Shown here: positions 34,823 through 43,284 of the stretch, one piece after another
How the letters are laid out: every line of letters starts with the position of its first letter
Numbering within the stretch: the stretch's first letter is position 1
Assembly: GCF_019710575.1 (NCBI RefSeq)
Contig: NZ_JAHWFK010000046.1
Coordinates: 62,001 to 126,000 of the forward strand
Length of the DNA stretch: 64,000 bases
Source: Paractinoplanes polyasparticus
GTDB taxonomy: Bacteria; Actinomycetota; Actinomycetes; Mycobacteriales; Micromonosporaceae
Reading direction: 5' to 3'
Program-made: the position numbers and the translations under genes
The notes under the pieces: model-generated
Database searches by the model: none
What the model was told of the DNA's origin: nothing
Seen by the model: only the letters and a program-made list of their open reading frames with translations

Positions 34823-35247
34823 ACCGACCAACGGTAACCGCCTGGCGCACCGAAGGGCTCGGCCGAACGTCGCGGTTCTCAGCGCAGAACACGGCACGGG
34901 TTCTCAGCCGCAGAGCGCGTCGCAGGTCTATCAGCGGCGGGAGCACGGGGCAGGTTTCTCAGCGGCCGGAGCGCGGGGCGGGGAAGGAGCGGGGGCTGCG
35001 TTCCCGGGTGGTCCTCGGGTTTCTTGAGGGGCGGGCCGCGGGGTCCATCGGCCGGCCCGGCGTTTTCCGGCGGCGGCGCTCGCCGCGTATCAAAATGGGG
35101 TTGGCAATAGACGCGCGCACCGAAAGACCAAGCAGTAGCCCAATACCCGTTGTTTGCAGTGGTTTGCCCCGGCGGCGATTCAACGTCGAGCGGGCCGGGT
35201 AGTCGTATCCGACACACCGAACCGCACCCGTCGAACAGGGGGACGTC
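34823..35247. other. gene-free stretch with a short tandem repeat
   Basis: No supported gene. A worn 25-28-bp tandem repeat (GGTTCTCAGCGGCAGAGCACG type) occurs at about 34873-34980, with the TCTCAG core near 34877, 34903, 34930 and 34957. The remainder is the promoter region of the nucleotidyltransferase operon. Confidence 0.55.
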
Positions 35248-35832
35248 ATGCCGCACCGCGTGGACGAGGGCCTGGCCACCACGCTCAAGAAGGTCGCCTC
35301 GACTCTGAAGTCGGCCGGCATACCGTTCGCACTCGGCGGAAGCTTCGCGGTTTACGCGCACGGCGGGCACTCCAGCGACCACGACGTGGACTTCCTGCTG
35401 CGGGAGGAGGACCGCGACAAGGCTCTGGCCGAGCTGGCAGCGGTCGGCTTCCGCACCGAGCAGCCGCCCGAGGACTGGCTCGTCAAGGTCTACGACGAGG
35501 ACCGGATGGTCGATCTCATCTATCGGCCGGTGGAGACGCCGGTGACGATGGAGACGCTGGCCGACACCGAGCAGATCTCGGTCGAGGCGATCTTCATGCC
35601 GGTGCTCTCGGCAACCCAGTTGATGGTGCACAAGCTGCTCAGCTACAGCCAGCACTACTGCGACTTCGCGACCGGTCTGCCGGTGGCCCGCTCGCTCCGC
35701 GAACAGATCGACTGGGCCCGGGTGCGGCGCGAGACCAGCAAATCACCGTACGCCGAAGCCTTCCTCATTCTGCTGGACCGGCTCGACGTGGTCCCGCTCG
35801 CGGACGACGAGGAAGCGCTGGCCACCAAGTAG
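35248..35832 (+). CDS. nucleotidyltransferase-fold protein
   Basis: 194 residues. FALGGSFAVYAHGGHSSDHD gives the GGS and HDVDFLL (DxD) metal-binding motifs of the polymerase-beta nucleotidyltransferase fold, close to the AbiEii/MenT-like and tRNA-modifying groups. A third acidic residue is in MVDLIY. RBS AGGGGGA sits about 5 nt upstream. First gene of a three-gene operon with a BON protein and a metallophosphoesterase. Target (RNA, protein or small molecule) unknown. Confidence 0.75.
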   Translation: MPHRVDEGLATTLKKVASTLKSAGIPFALGGSFAVYAHGGHSSDHDVDFLLREEDRDKALAELAAVGFRTEQPPEDWLVKVYDEDRMVDLIYRPVETPVTMETLADTEQISVEAIFMPVLSATQLMVHKLLSYSQHYCDFATGLPVARSLREQIDWARVRRETSKSPYAEAFLILLDRLDVVPLADDEEALATK

Positions 35833-35841
35833 GGGGATCAG

Positions 35842-36090
35842 ATGACGAACGACACCGATCTCGAGGCCGAGATCCAGCGCCTGCTCACCGAGCACGACCG
35901 GATAGCCGAGCAGGGCATCACCGTGCAGCGCCGGGATCACCTGATCGTGCTGGGCGGCGAGGTCGAGAGCAGTCAGCGCCGCGACGAGATCTGCAAGCAG
36001 ATCACCACGCACTTCCCGGAGCTCGAGATCACGTGTGACATCGGGATCACCCGGGCGCAGGCGCCCAGCGAGGTGGAGGAGATTTCATGA
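35842..36090 (+). CDS. BON-domain protein, 82 aa
   Basis: A single BON domain without signal peptide: EAEIQRLLTEHDRIAEQGIT, then RDHLIVLGGEVESSQRRDEI and HFPELEITCDIGITR. BON domains bind phospholipid surfaces or small ligands; a cytoplasmic stand-alone copy is unusual. RBS GGGGGA. The stop overlaps the next start by 4 bp. Confidence 0.8.
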   Translation: MTNDTDLEAEIQRLLTEHDRIAEQGITVQRRDHLIVLGGEVESSQRRDEICKQITTHFPELEITCDIGITRAQAPSEVEEIS

Positions 36091-36833
36091 TCCGGATCGC
36101 CGCTGTGGGCGACGTCCACGTGGACAAGGACGTGGTGGGCCGCTACCGGCCCGCCCTGGAAGAGTTGCCCGACCGGGCCGACGCCCTGCTGATCGCCGGT
36201 GACCTGACCCGGCACGGCACCGTCGACGAGGCGAAGTGCTTCGCCGAGGAGTTCGGCGGGCTGGGCGTGCCGGTCGTGGTGGTGCTCGGCAACCACGACC
36301 ACCAGAGCGACCAGCAGGACGAGCTCACCCGGGCCATCGAGGACGCCGGGATCACCGTGCTCGAGGGCTCGGCGACCGTGCTCGAGATCCGGGGGCACCG
36401 GCTCGGGATCGCCGGCACCAAGGGCTTCGGCGGCGGGTTCGCCGGGGCCTGCGCCAGCAACTTCGGCGAACGCGAGATGAAGGACTTCGTCGGCACCGCC
36501 GAGCGCTACGCCGACGACCTGGAACGCGCGCTGAAGTCGGTGGAGTGCGACGCCCTGGTCGCGCTCACGCACTACTCCCCCGTGCCTGAGACGCTGGTCG
36601 GTGAGCCGCTCGAGATCTATGCCTTCCTCGGCTGTTATCAGCTCGGACGCTCGATCGACGCGGCACACGCGGCGCTGGCGCTGCACGGGCACGCGCACCA
36701 CGGATCGGAGCGCGGACGCACCCCGGGCGGTGTGCCCGTACGCAACGTCGCCCACCCGGTGATCAAGCAGGCGTACAACGTCTACCAGCTGCTGTCCGAC
36801 GAGGTCGATACCACATTGATCGGCGCTCGATAG
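36087..36833 (+). CDS. metallophosphoesterase (calcineurin-like)
   Basis: 248 residues. All five metallophosphoesterase motifs are visible: GDVHVDKD (residue 8), GDLTRHG near 38, GNHDH near 72, LTHYSP near 158 and HGHAHHG near 193. The dinuclear metal site is intact. Substrates in the family include phosphodiesters, cyclic nucleotides and phosphoproteins. Last gene of the nucleotidyltransferase-BON operon, overlapping the BON gene by 4 bp. Confidence 0.88.
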   Translation: MIRIAAVGDVHVDKDVVGRYRPALEELPDRADALLIAGDLTRHGTVDEAKCFAEEFGGLGVPVVVVLGNHDHQSDQQDELTRAIEDAGITVLEGSATVLEIRGHRLGIAGTKGFGGGFAGACASNFGEREMKDFVGTAERYADDLERALKSVECDALVALTHYSPVPETLVGEPLEIYAFLGCYQLGRSIDAAHAALALHGHAHHGSERGRTPGGVPVRNVAHPVIKQAYNVYQLLSDEVDTTLIGAR

Positions 36834-36866
36834 GCAGGTTTTGGTTTTTCGGCGTCCGGGTATCGG

Positions 36867-37016
36867 ATGTTCATGGACCTAATTCTTTGGATCATCGCCG
36901 TAATCCTGGTGGTCGCCGGTATTCTCGCGCTCTTCCGGCGGCAGCTGCTCTGGGGCATCGTGCTGATCGTCGTCGGCCTGCTCGTCGGCCCCGGCGGCGT
37001 CAGCATCTTCACCTGA
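36867..37016 (+). CDS. GPGG-motif small membrane protein, 49 aa
   Basis: MFMDLILWIIAVILVVAGIL, then FRRQLLWG, a second helix IVLIVVGLLV and GPGGVSIFT at the C-terminus. Two short helices and the terminal GPGG motif match the GPGG small membrane protein family of actinobacteria. ATG at 36867 or 36873. Function unknown. Followed by a strong terminator. Confidence 0.8.
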   Translation: MFMDLILWIIAVILVVAGILALFRRQLLWGIVLIVVGLLVGPGGVSIFT

Positions 37017-37057
37017 TCGGTAGCGAGGCTCTCCACGACTCCATCCCCCACGACCGA

Positions 37058-37090
37058 GAACCGGGCCACCCCCAACGGGTGGCCCGGTTC
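37058..37090 (+). terminator. intrinsic terminator
   Basis: Perfect 14-bp stem GAACCGGGCCACCC / GGGTGGCCCGGTTC with a 5-nt loop, then CGTTTG. Confidence 0.88.
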
Positions 37091-37193
37091 CGTTTGTCCG
37101 CCTTGCCGCACTCGCGGTGCGATGGACCGTTGAGCAGGAATGACTGAATCACTCGCGGAAAGTCTTCGATCTTTTTCTCCGCGAGGTGTGCCG

Positions 37194-38069
37194 GTGGCCG
37201 AAGTCCATCACTTCACGTACGGCGCGTTCAATCCGATCGCCGCCTTCCTGCTCGCCTTCCTGGGGTCCTTCTTCGGCCTGCTCAGCACGGCCCGGGCCCG
37301 CGACGCCCGCACCCGGGGGCGGCGCAACCGCTGGCTGCTGATCGCCGCCTTCGCGATCGGCGGCGGCGCGATCTGGCTCATGCACTTCGCTGCCATGCTC
37401 GGCTTCGAGGTGCCGGCCAGCCCGGTCCGCTTCGACGTCCCGATGACCCTGGCCAGCCTCGTGTTCGCGGTCGTCGCGGTCGGCTTCGGGCTGGTGATGG
37501 TCGGGCACGGCCGGCGCAGCCTGCCCCGGACGCTGGTGGCCGGCGGGCTCACCGGCGGCGGGGTGCTCGCCATGCACTACACCGGGATGGTCGGCATGCA
37601 CGTGGCCGGCGAGATCCGGTACGACGTGGCGCTGGTGGCCGCCTCGGTGATCATCGCGGTGGTGGCGTCGACGATCGCCCTCTGGTTCACCGTCTCGGTG
37701 CGCGGCTGGGCGCCGATCGGCGGCGCCGCGGCCATCATGGCGATCGCGGTGTGCGGCATGCACTACACCGGGATGGCCGCCCTGTCGGTGCAACTCGATC
37801 CGGGATCGCTCGACCGGGTCGTTGGCTTCCGCCCGCTCACCCTGATCCTGCCCATCACGCTGATCACCGCGGCCACCATCATCGGGGTGGCGCTGAGCGC
37901 GCTCCAGGCGATGACCGAAGAGGAGTTCACGAACGGCGCCGGCACCCCGCGGCGAGGCGCGCACGCCGTGGCCGGCAACCCGTGGTCGCTCAAGCAGGCG
38001 ACGATCGCGACGGCCGTCCGGCGGCCCTCGCCCCGCCCGGTTCCGATCCGCTCGCCCACCAACGGCTGA
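37194..38069 (+). CDS. MHYT-domain membrane sensor protein
   Basis: 291 residues with seven predicted helices. MHYT-type motifs appear three times: IWLMHFAAML, LAMHYTGMVGMH and CGMHYTGMAAL. MHYT domains are proposed to bind copper and sense O2, CO or NO. No output domain follows; the tail is a 60-residue polar segment. GTG 37194 is preferred (GAGG 7 nt upstream); an in-frame ATG at 37140 would add 18 residues. Confidence 0.85.
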   Translation: MAEVHHFTYGAFNPIAAFLLAFLGSFFGLLSTARARDARTRGRRNRWLLIAAFAIGGGAIWLMHFAAMLGFEVPASPVRFDVPMTLASLVFAVVAVGFGLVMVGHGRRSLPRTLVAGGLTGGGVLAMHYTGMVGMHVAGEIRYDVALVAASVIIAVVASTIALWFTVSVRGWAPIGGAAAIMAIAVCGMHYTGMAALSVQLDPGSLDRVVGFRPLTLILPITLITAATIIGVALSALQAMTEEEFTNGAGTPRRGAHAVAGNPWSLKQATIATAVRRPSPRPVPIRSPTNG

Positions 38070-38089
38070 CGCTCCGGTACGTTCTCGGC

Positions 38090-38806
38090 ATGGCGCCCCG
38101 GATGCTGCTGTCGATGCCGTTGCACGCGATCACCGAGGTGTACGGCGAGGCGGGTCTGCGTGAGCGGCTCCTGCTCGAGCTCGAGACCTTCCCCGAGACC
38201 GAACGCAAGCAGTTGATCGTGGCGCTCGACCTGGCCGCGCGGCTGCACGCGGCCGACCGCCGGGTGCGCGAGCCGTACCTCAACCACCTGTTGCGGGTGG
38301 CCATCCGGATCATCAAGTACTACGGCGTACGCGATGTGGACGTGCTCACCGCGGCGCTGCTGCACGACGCGGTGGAGGACCATCCGGACGAGCTCGCCGG
38401 CACCGCCCAGGGCTCGTACACCGAGCTGACCGAGCTGGCGATCGCCGAACTGGCGTCCCGCTTCGGCCCGCGGGTGGCCGAGCTGGTCCGGTCGGTCACC
38501 AACCCCGAGTACGACCCCGAACGCGACCGCCACGAGCAGTACCGGGCGCACGTGGCGGCCAGCCTCGACCGCGACCCGTGGGCCCGGGTGATCAAGGTCT
38601 CGGACTTCACCGACAACGGCGTGGGCGTGATCCACACCACCCCGGAGAAGGCGGTCTCGGCCGCCCGCAAATACCGCCCGCTCGTGCCCAAGCTGCGCGA
38701 GCTGGTCGGGCGGCCGGACACGCCGTTGTCGATCGCCGCCAAGGACCACATCCTCGACCAGCTCGACCTCGCCGAGGAACGTTTCGCCTGCATCCTCGAC
38801 GGATAG
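38090..38806 (+). CDS. HD-domain hydrolase, (p)ppGpp hydrolase (MESH1/SpoT)-like
   Basis: 238 residues. The HD residues are in YLNHLLRVAIRII (first His) and TAALLHDAVEDHPDEL (HD pair), with a later Asp in VIKVSDFTDN. Order and spacing resemble the hydrolase half of RelA/SpoT and MESH1 enzymes; no synthetase or TGS domain is present. It may remove the 3'-pyrophosphate of (p)ppGpp or act on another nucleotide. The start has no strong ribosome site. Confidence 0.75.
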   Translation: MAPRMLLSMPLHAITEVYGEAGLRERLLLELETFPETERKQLIVALDLAARLHAADRRVREPYLNHLLRVAIRIIKYYGVRDVDVLTAALLHDAVEDHPDELAGTAQGSYTELTELAIAELASRFGPRVAELVRSVTNPEYDPERDRHEQYRAHVAASLDRDPWARVIKVSDFTDNGVGVIHTTPEKAVSAARKYRPLVPKLRELVGRPDTPLSIAAKDHILDQLDLAEERFACILDG

Positions 38807-38816
38807 CCTGGAGGCC

Positions 38817-40421
38817 ATGCTCGACACCGACGCTTGGTGGCGCGACGCCGTCATCTACCAGGTCTATCCCCGCTCGTTCGCCGACAGCGACGGCGACGGG
38901 ATGGGCGACCTGCCCGGCATCACCGGGCGCCTGCAGCACCTTCAGGAGCTCGGCATCGACGCCGTGTGGCTCTCCCCTTTCTATCCCTCACCGCAGCACG
39001 ACGCCGGCTACGACGTCGCCGACTACCGCGGTGTCGACCCGCGCTTCGGCGAGCTGGGCGACGCCGACAAGCTGATCGCCGAGGCGCACGGCCGGGGCAT
39101 CAAGGTCATCGTCGACCTGGTGCCCAACCACACCTCGAGCGAGCACGCGTGGTTCCAGGCCGCGCTGGCCGCCGGGCCGGGCAGCCCCGAGCGGGAGCGC
39201 TACATTTTCCGCTCCTCGGGGGAGGAGCCGCCGAACTCGTGGAAGAGCGTCTTCGGGGGCAGCGCGTGGGAACGGCTGCCGGACGGTGACTGGTACCTGC
39301 ACCTTTTCGACGTGAGCCAGCCCGACCTCAACTGGGACAACCCGGAGGTACGGGCCGAGTTCCTCGACGTCCTGCGCTTCTGGCTCGACCGCGGGGTCGA
39401 CGGCTTCCGCGTCGACGTCGCGCACGGCCTGGTCAAAGAGGCGAACCTGACCGACTGGACGACCACCAGCACGATTCTGGGCGGTCTCGACCCGGCCGGC
39501 CCGCCGCCGCCCATGTGGGACCAGGAGGGCGTCCACGAGATCTACCAGTCGTGGCGCCGGGTGCTCGACGAGTATCCGGGCGGGCGGATCCTGGTCGCCG
39601 AGGCGTGGGTGGCCCCGGCCAGCCGGCTGGCCCGCTACGTGCGTCCCGACGAGATGCACCAGGCGTTCAACTTTCCCTACCTGGACGCGCCGTGGCGGCC
39701 GGCGGAGCTGCGAGCCGTGATCGACGAGACGCTCGAGGCCAACGACGCGGTGGGCGCGACCACCACCTGGGTGCTGTCGAACCACGACGTGGTGCGGCAC
39801 GCCTCGCGGCTGGGGTTCCCGGTCGGCACGCCGCGCATGCCCGGCATCGGGGCCGAGGACCCGCAGCCCGACGCCGCGCTCGGCCTGCGCCGGGCCCGGG
39901 CCGCCACGCTGCTGATGCTCGGCCTGCCCGGCTCGGCCTACCTCTACCAGGGTGAGGAGCTGGGGCTGCCCGAGCACACCACGATGCCGGACGAGTTCCG
40001 CGAGGACCCGGCCTGGGAGCGCTCGGGACACGCGGAACGCGGGCGGGACGGCTGCCGGGTGCCCCTGCCGTGGGAGGCGGATGCCCCCTCGTACGGCTTC
40101 GGCCCCACCGACGCCTCCTGGCTGCCGCAGCCGGCCACCTGGGCCGAGTACGCCCTCGACCGCCAGCAGGGCGTGCCCGGCTCGACCTGGGAGCTCTATC
40201 GGACCGCGCTGAGCCTGCGGCGCGAGCACGGCCTGGGGCGCGGTTCGGTGGTGTGGCAGGAGGGCGCGTTCGCCTTCCGCAACGGCGACGTGCTCGTGCT
40301 GACGAACTTCGGTTCCGAGGCGGTGGAGCTACCGTCCGGCGCCCGGCTCCTGGTGAGCAGCGAGCCCCTCGACGGCGACGGGCGGATCCCCACCGACGTC
40401 ACGGTCTGGGCCGCCCTCTAG
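38817..40421 (+). CDS. GH13 alpha-glucosidase
   Basis: 534 residues, of the oligo-1,6-glucosidase/alpha-glucosidase group. Catalytic nucleophile Asp200 (GFRVDVAHG), acid/base Glu262 (ILVAEAWV), and transition-state Asp324 (LSNHDVVRH). The first beta strand region is YQVYPRSFADSDGDGMGDL. No signal peptide, so it is intracellular. The MFS gene on the other strand overlaps its last 93 bp; sugar uptake by that transporter would fit the context. Confidence 0.93.
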   Translation: MLDTDAWWRDAVIYQVYPRSFADSDGDGMGDLPGITGRLQHLQELGIDAVWLSPFYPSPQHDAGYDVADYRGVDPRFGELGDADKLIAEAHGRGIKVIVDLVPNHTSSEHAWFQAALAAGPGSPERERYIFRSSGEEPPNSWKSVFGGSAWERLPDGDWYLHLFDVSQPDLNWDNPEVRAEFLDVLRFWLDRGVDGFRVDVAHGLVKEANLTDWTTTSTILGGLDPAGPPPPMWDQEGVHEIYQSWRRVLDEYPGGRILVAEAWVAPASRLARYVRPDEMHQAFNFPYLDAPWRPAELRAVIDETLEANDAVGATTTWVLSNHDVVRHASRLGFPVGTPRMPGIGAEDPQPDAALGLRRARAATLLMLGLPGSAYLYQGEELGLPEHTTMPDEFREDPAWERSGHAERGRDGCRVPLPWEADAPSYGFGPTDASWLPQPATWAEYALDRQQGVPGSTWELYRTALSLRREHGLGRGSVVWQEGAFAFRNGDVLVLTNFGSEAVELPSGARLLVSSEPLDGDGRIPTDVTVWAAL

Positions 40422-41810
40422 CTGAGCCCCCTCGAGCTGAGCCGCCCGGGCCAGCAGGGCGGCGTGCGTGTCGGCCATGTCGCGCGCGACCGTCCTGCTG
40501 GCCAGCCAGAACATGACCCCGGTGGGCACCCAGAAGAGCTGGAACGCGGCCAGGCCGACCGCGTAGTTGAGCGGCGGCGGGAAGGCGCCGGCCAGCCCGC
40601 GGAAGGCCGCCGCGACCATGATGTTGCCGCCGGCCCGGCCGAACCCGTTGACCAGGTTGCCCAGGCTGTAGACGGTGCCGCGGTGCTCGGGCGGGTTGAC
40701 GTCGGCGATCAGGGCGAACCAGTTGGGCGAGTTGGCCGACGTCAGCATGAGCGCGAACACCGCGACGGCCAGGCAGAGCCCGACGGTGGGCTCGGTGAAG
40801 ACGTCGGCCAGCACGGCCCGGATGATTCCGCCCGTGCCGGCGCCGTCGGGCACGTCGATGCGCATCGGCACGAAGAACAGCACCGTGTAGAACGGCACGG
40901 CGGCGAGAACGCCGACCGCCGCGACCAGCGACCGGCCGCGAGGGGTGCGGCGTTGCAGGCGGTCGCCGACCAGGCCGCCCAGGATGGACAGGGCGCCGCC
41001 GGCCTGGAACAGCGTGGCGAAGACGCTGCCGATCACGATCGCGGTGCCCGCGGAATAGCCCTGGTCCTCGGCGCGGACCTGGAACAGCACCGGCAGCCAG
41101 ACCAGCGAGCCCAGGGCGATCTGGGCGGTGCTGCCCTGCAGGATCAGCCAGATGTTGGTGCGCCGGCGCAGGATCAGCGGCAGGTGGTCGTGGTGGATGC
41201 GCTCGTCGTACTCGACCCCGGCCAGTTCGGGCTGGCTGTCGCCGCGAGGCACGTTGTAGGTGAACAGGTAGGCCACCGTGGCCACCACGCCGACGACCGC
41301 GGTGATCAGGAACGGCCGGCGCCAGTCGGCGTGGCCGAGCAGGCCGCCGATCAGGGTGCCGGCCAGCGTGCCGACGCCCTGGGACAGCCCCCAGAAGCTC
41401 ATCACCAGGCCGCGGCGCCGGGGCGAGATGAGGTCGCTGACCACGGCGAAGCTCACCGAGGCGACGGCGCCCAGGCCGAACGCGGCGACGATCTGGCTGA
41501 TCAGAAAGCTGGGATAGCTCTCCGAGAAGCCGGACCAGGCGGTGCCGGCGATCCAGATCAGCGTGCCCAGGATGAGCACCGGCTTGCGGTCGGTGCGGTC
41601 CCCGGCGTACGCGAACCCGATCGCCGCCACCGCGCTGATCAGGAACATGATCGTGGTGGCGAGCGCGATGTGGCCCGAGCCGACCCCGAACGCGGTGCCG
41701 ATGCTGCCGTACAGCGGCGGCACCAGGCCGATCGCGACGTTGTCGAGCGAGGCGAGGACCACGAACACCACGACGCTGTACGCGCGGTGGGCGGAGCCTC
41801 CCCTGGTCAC
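40329..41810 (-). CDS. MFS transporter
   Basis: 493 residues with 12 helices. Motif A-like AGDRTDRKPV after helix 2, a long middle loop, and FALMLTSANSPNWFALIADV in the second half. The family of sugar or organic-solute porters is likely, but the substrate is unknown. The last 31 residues (from about EGGPDRDVGG) are encoded on the reverse of the alpha-glucosidase gene's 3' end and look like a read-through tail rather than conserved sequence. Confidence 0.85.
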   Translation of the reverse strand: MTRGGSAHRAYSVVVFVVLASLDNVAIGLVPPLYGSIGTAFGVGSGHIALATTIMFLISAVAAIGFAYAGDRTDRKPVLILGTLIWIAGTAWSGFSESYPSFLISQIVAAFGLGAVASVSFAVVSDLISPRRRGLVMSFWGLSQGVGTLAGTLIGGLLGHADWRRPFLITAVVGVVATVAYLFTYNVPRGDSQPELAGVEYDERIHHDHLPLILRRRTNIWLILQGSTAQIALGSLVWLPVLFQVRAEDQGYSAGTAIVIGSVFATLFQAGGALSILGGLVGDRLQRRTPRGRSLVAAVGVLAAVPFYTVLFFVPMRIDVPDGAGTGGIIRAVLADVFTEPTVGLCLAVAVFALMLTSANSPNWFALIADVNPPEHRGTVYSLGNLVNGFGRAGGNIMVAAAFRGLAGAFPPPLNYAVGLAAFQLFWVPTGVMFWLASRTVARDMADTHAALLARAAQLEGAQLEGGPDRDVGGDPPVAVEGLAAHQEPGAGR

Positions 41811-41865
41811 CCGTGAAGGTTAGCGGGGCCGAGCTGAGCCTGCCCCGCGGCGGAAAACAGAAAAA

Positions 41866-43263
41866 CTAAAACCGGTCGACGACTGCGTTCCGAGCAGCTG
41901 CGTATTGCTCCCGAATGACGGGGAAACTGGTGGCCTCGTACGTCTCGGGGGCCGCGGCCGACCACACGGGCGGCTCGTCGCTGCCCAGCGCGACCCACGC
42001 GGCCTGGCGGCCGGCGCCGTCGGCAACGTACTCGCCGGGCGGCGGCACCAGCACCGGCAGGCCGAACAGCTCGGGCGCGATCCGGCGGACGGCCTCGCTG
42101 CGGGCCCCGCCGCCGACCAGCACGATGCGGTTGGCGGTGGCGCCGTTGGCGACCAGCGCGTCGAGCCCGTCGGCCAGGGCGCACAGCATGCCCTCGACGG
42201 CGGCCCGGGCCAGGTGGGCCGGGTCGGAGGTCTTGAGCGTCAGGCCGTGGATGGCGCCGGTGGCGTCCGGGCGGTTCGGGGTGCGCTCGCCTTCCAGGTA
42301 CGGGATGAGGACGAGCCCGTCGGCGCCGGCCGGCGCGCTGAGGGCCAGCCGGGACAGCTCCTCGTGGTCGACGCCGAGCAGCTTGCCGGCCGCATCGAGC
42401 ACCCGGGCCGCGTTGAGCGTCACCACGATGGGCAGGAACCGGCCGGTGGTGTCGGCGAACCCGGCCACCGTGCCGGTCGGGTCGTTGGGCGAGACGTCGG
42501 ACGAGACGAAGACGGTGCCCGAGGTGCCGATCGAGACGATCACGTCGCCCGTGCCGGCGCCGGTGCCGAACGCGGCCGCCGCGTTGTCGCCCGCGCCGGG
42601 GCCGAGCGGGGCGCCGTTGGGCAGGCGACCGGCGATGCCGGTGGGGCCGAGCACCTCGGGTGTTCTGATCAGGCGGCCGAAGCCCAGCTCGAGCAGGTCG
42701 GGACGGTACTCGTTGGTCTTGGCCGACCAGTAGAGCGTGCCGCTGGCGTCGCTGCGGTCGGTCTTGATCGTGCCGATGTCGGTCGACCCGGAGAGCTTCC
42801 AGGTCAGCCAGTCGTGCGGCAGGCAGACCGCGGCTACTCGGGCCGCATTGCCCGGCTCGTTGCGCGCCAGCCAGCGCAGCTTGGTGAGGGTGAAGCTGGC
42901 GACCGGCACGATGCCGACCGCGTCGGCCCACTTGTCGCCGCCGCCGAGCTCCTTAATGAGGTCGGCGGCCGCGCCGGCGCTGCGGGTGTCGTTCCACAGC
43001 AGCGCCGGGCGGACCACTTCGCCGTTCTCGTCGAGCACCACCATGCCGTGCTGCTGACCCGCCACCGACGCGGCGGCCACGTCGTCGAGGCCGCCGGCCT
43101 CGTCGATCGCCTGTTGCAGCGCGGCCCACCAGGCGTCCGGATGCACCTCGGTGCCGTCCGGATGCGCGGCGCGGCCCTGCCGGACCAATCGGCCGGTCTC
43201 CGCGTCGCGGATGACCACCTTGCAGGACTGGGTGGAGCTGTCGATCCCGGCTACGAGAGTCAT
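41866..43263 (-). CDS. xylB: xylulokinase
   Basis: 465 residues of the FGGY kinase family. DSSTQSCKVVIRD (ATP/phosphate loop), VAGQQHGMVVLDE (substrate), LWNDTRS, and the second ATP-binding motif VGGGARSEAVRRI. Phosphorylates D-xylulose to xylulose-5-phosphate. RBS AAGGGAAG just upstream. Downstream of xylA by 21 bp. Confidence 0.94.
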   Translation of the reverse strand: MTLVAGIDSSTQSCKVVIRDAETGRLVRQGRAAHPDGTEVHPDAWWAALQQAIDEAGGLDDVAAASVAGQQHGMVVLDENGEVVRPALLWNDTRSAGAAADLIKELGGGDKWADAVGIVPVASFTLTKLRWLARNEPGNAARVAAVCLPHDWLTWKLSGSTDIGTIKTDRSDASGTLYWSAKTNEYRPDLLELGFGRLIRTPEVLGPTGIAGRLPNGAPLGPGAGDNAAAAFGTGAGTGDVIVSIGTSGTVFVSSDVSPNDPTGTVAGFADTTGRFLPIVVTLNAARVLDAAGKLLGVDHEELSRLALSAPAGADGLVLIPYLEGERTPNRPDATGAIHGLTLKTSDPAHLARAAVEGMLCALADGLDALVANGATANRIVLVGGGARSEAVRRIAPELFGLPVLVPPPGEYVADGAGRQAAWVALGSDEPPVWSAAAPETYEATSFPVIREQYAAARNAVVDRF

Positions 43264-43284
43264 TTCTTCCCTTTGGCTCGACGC

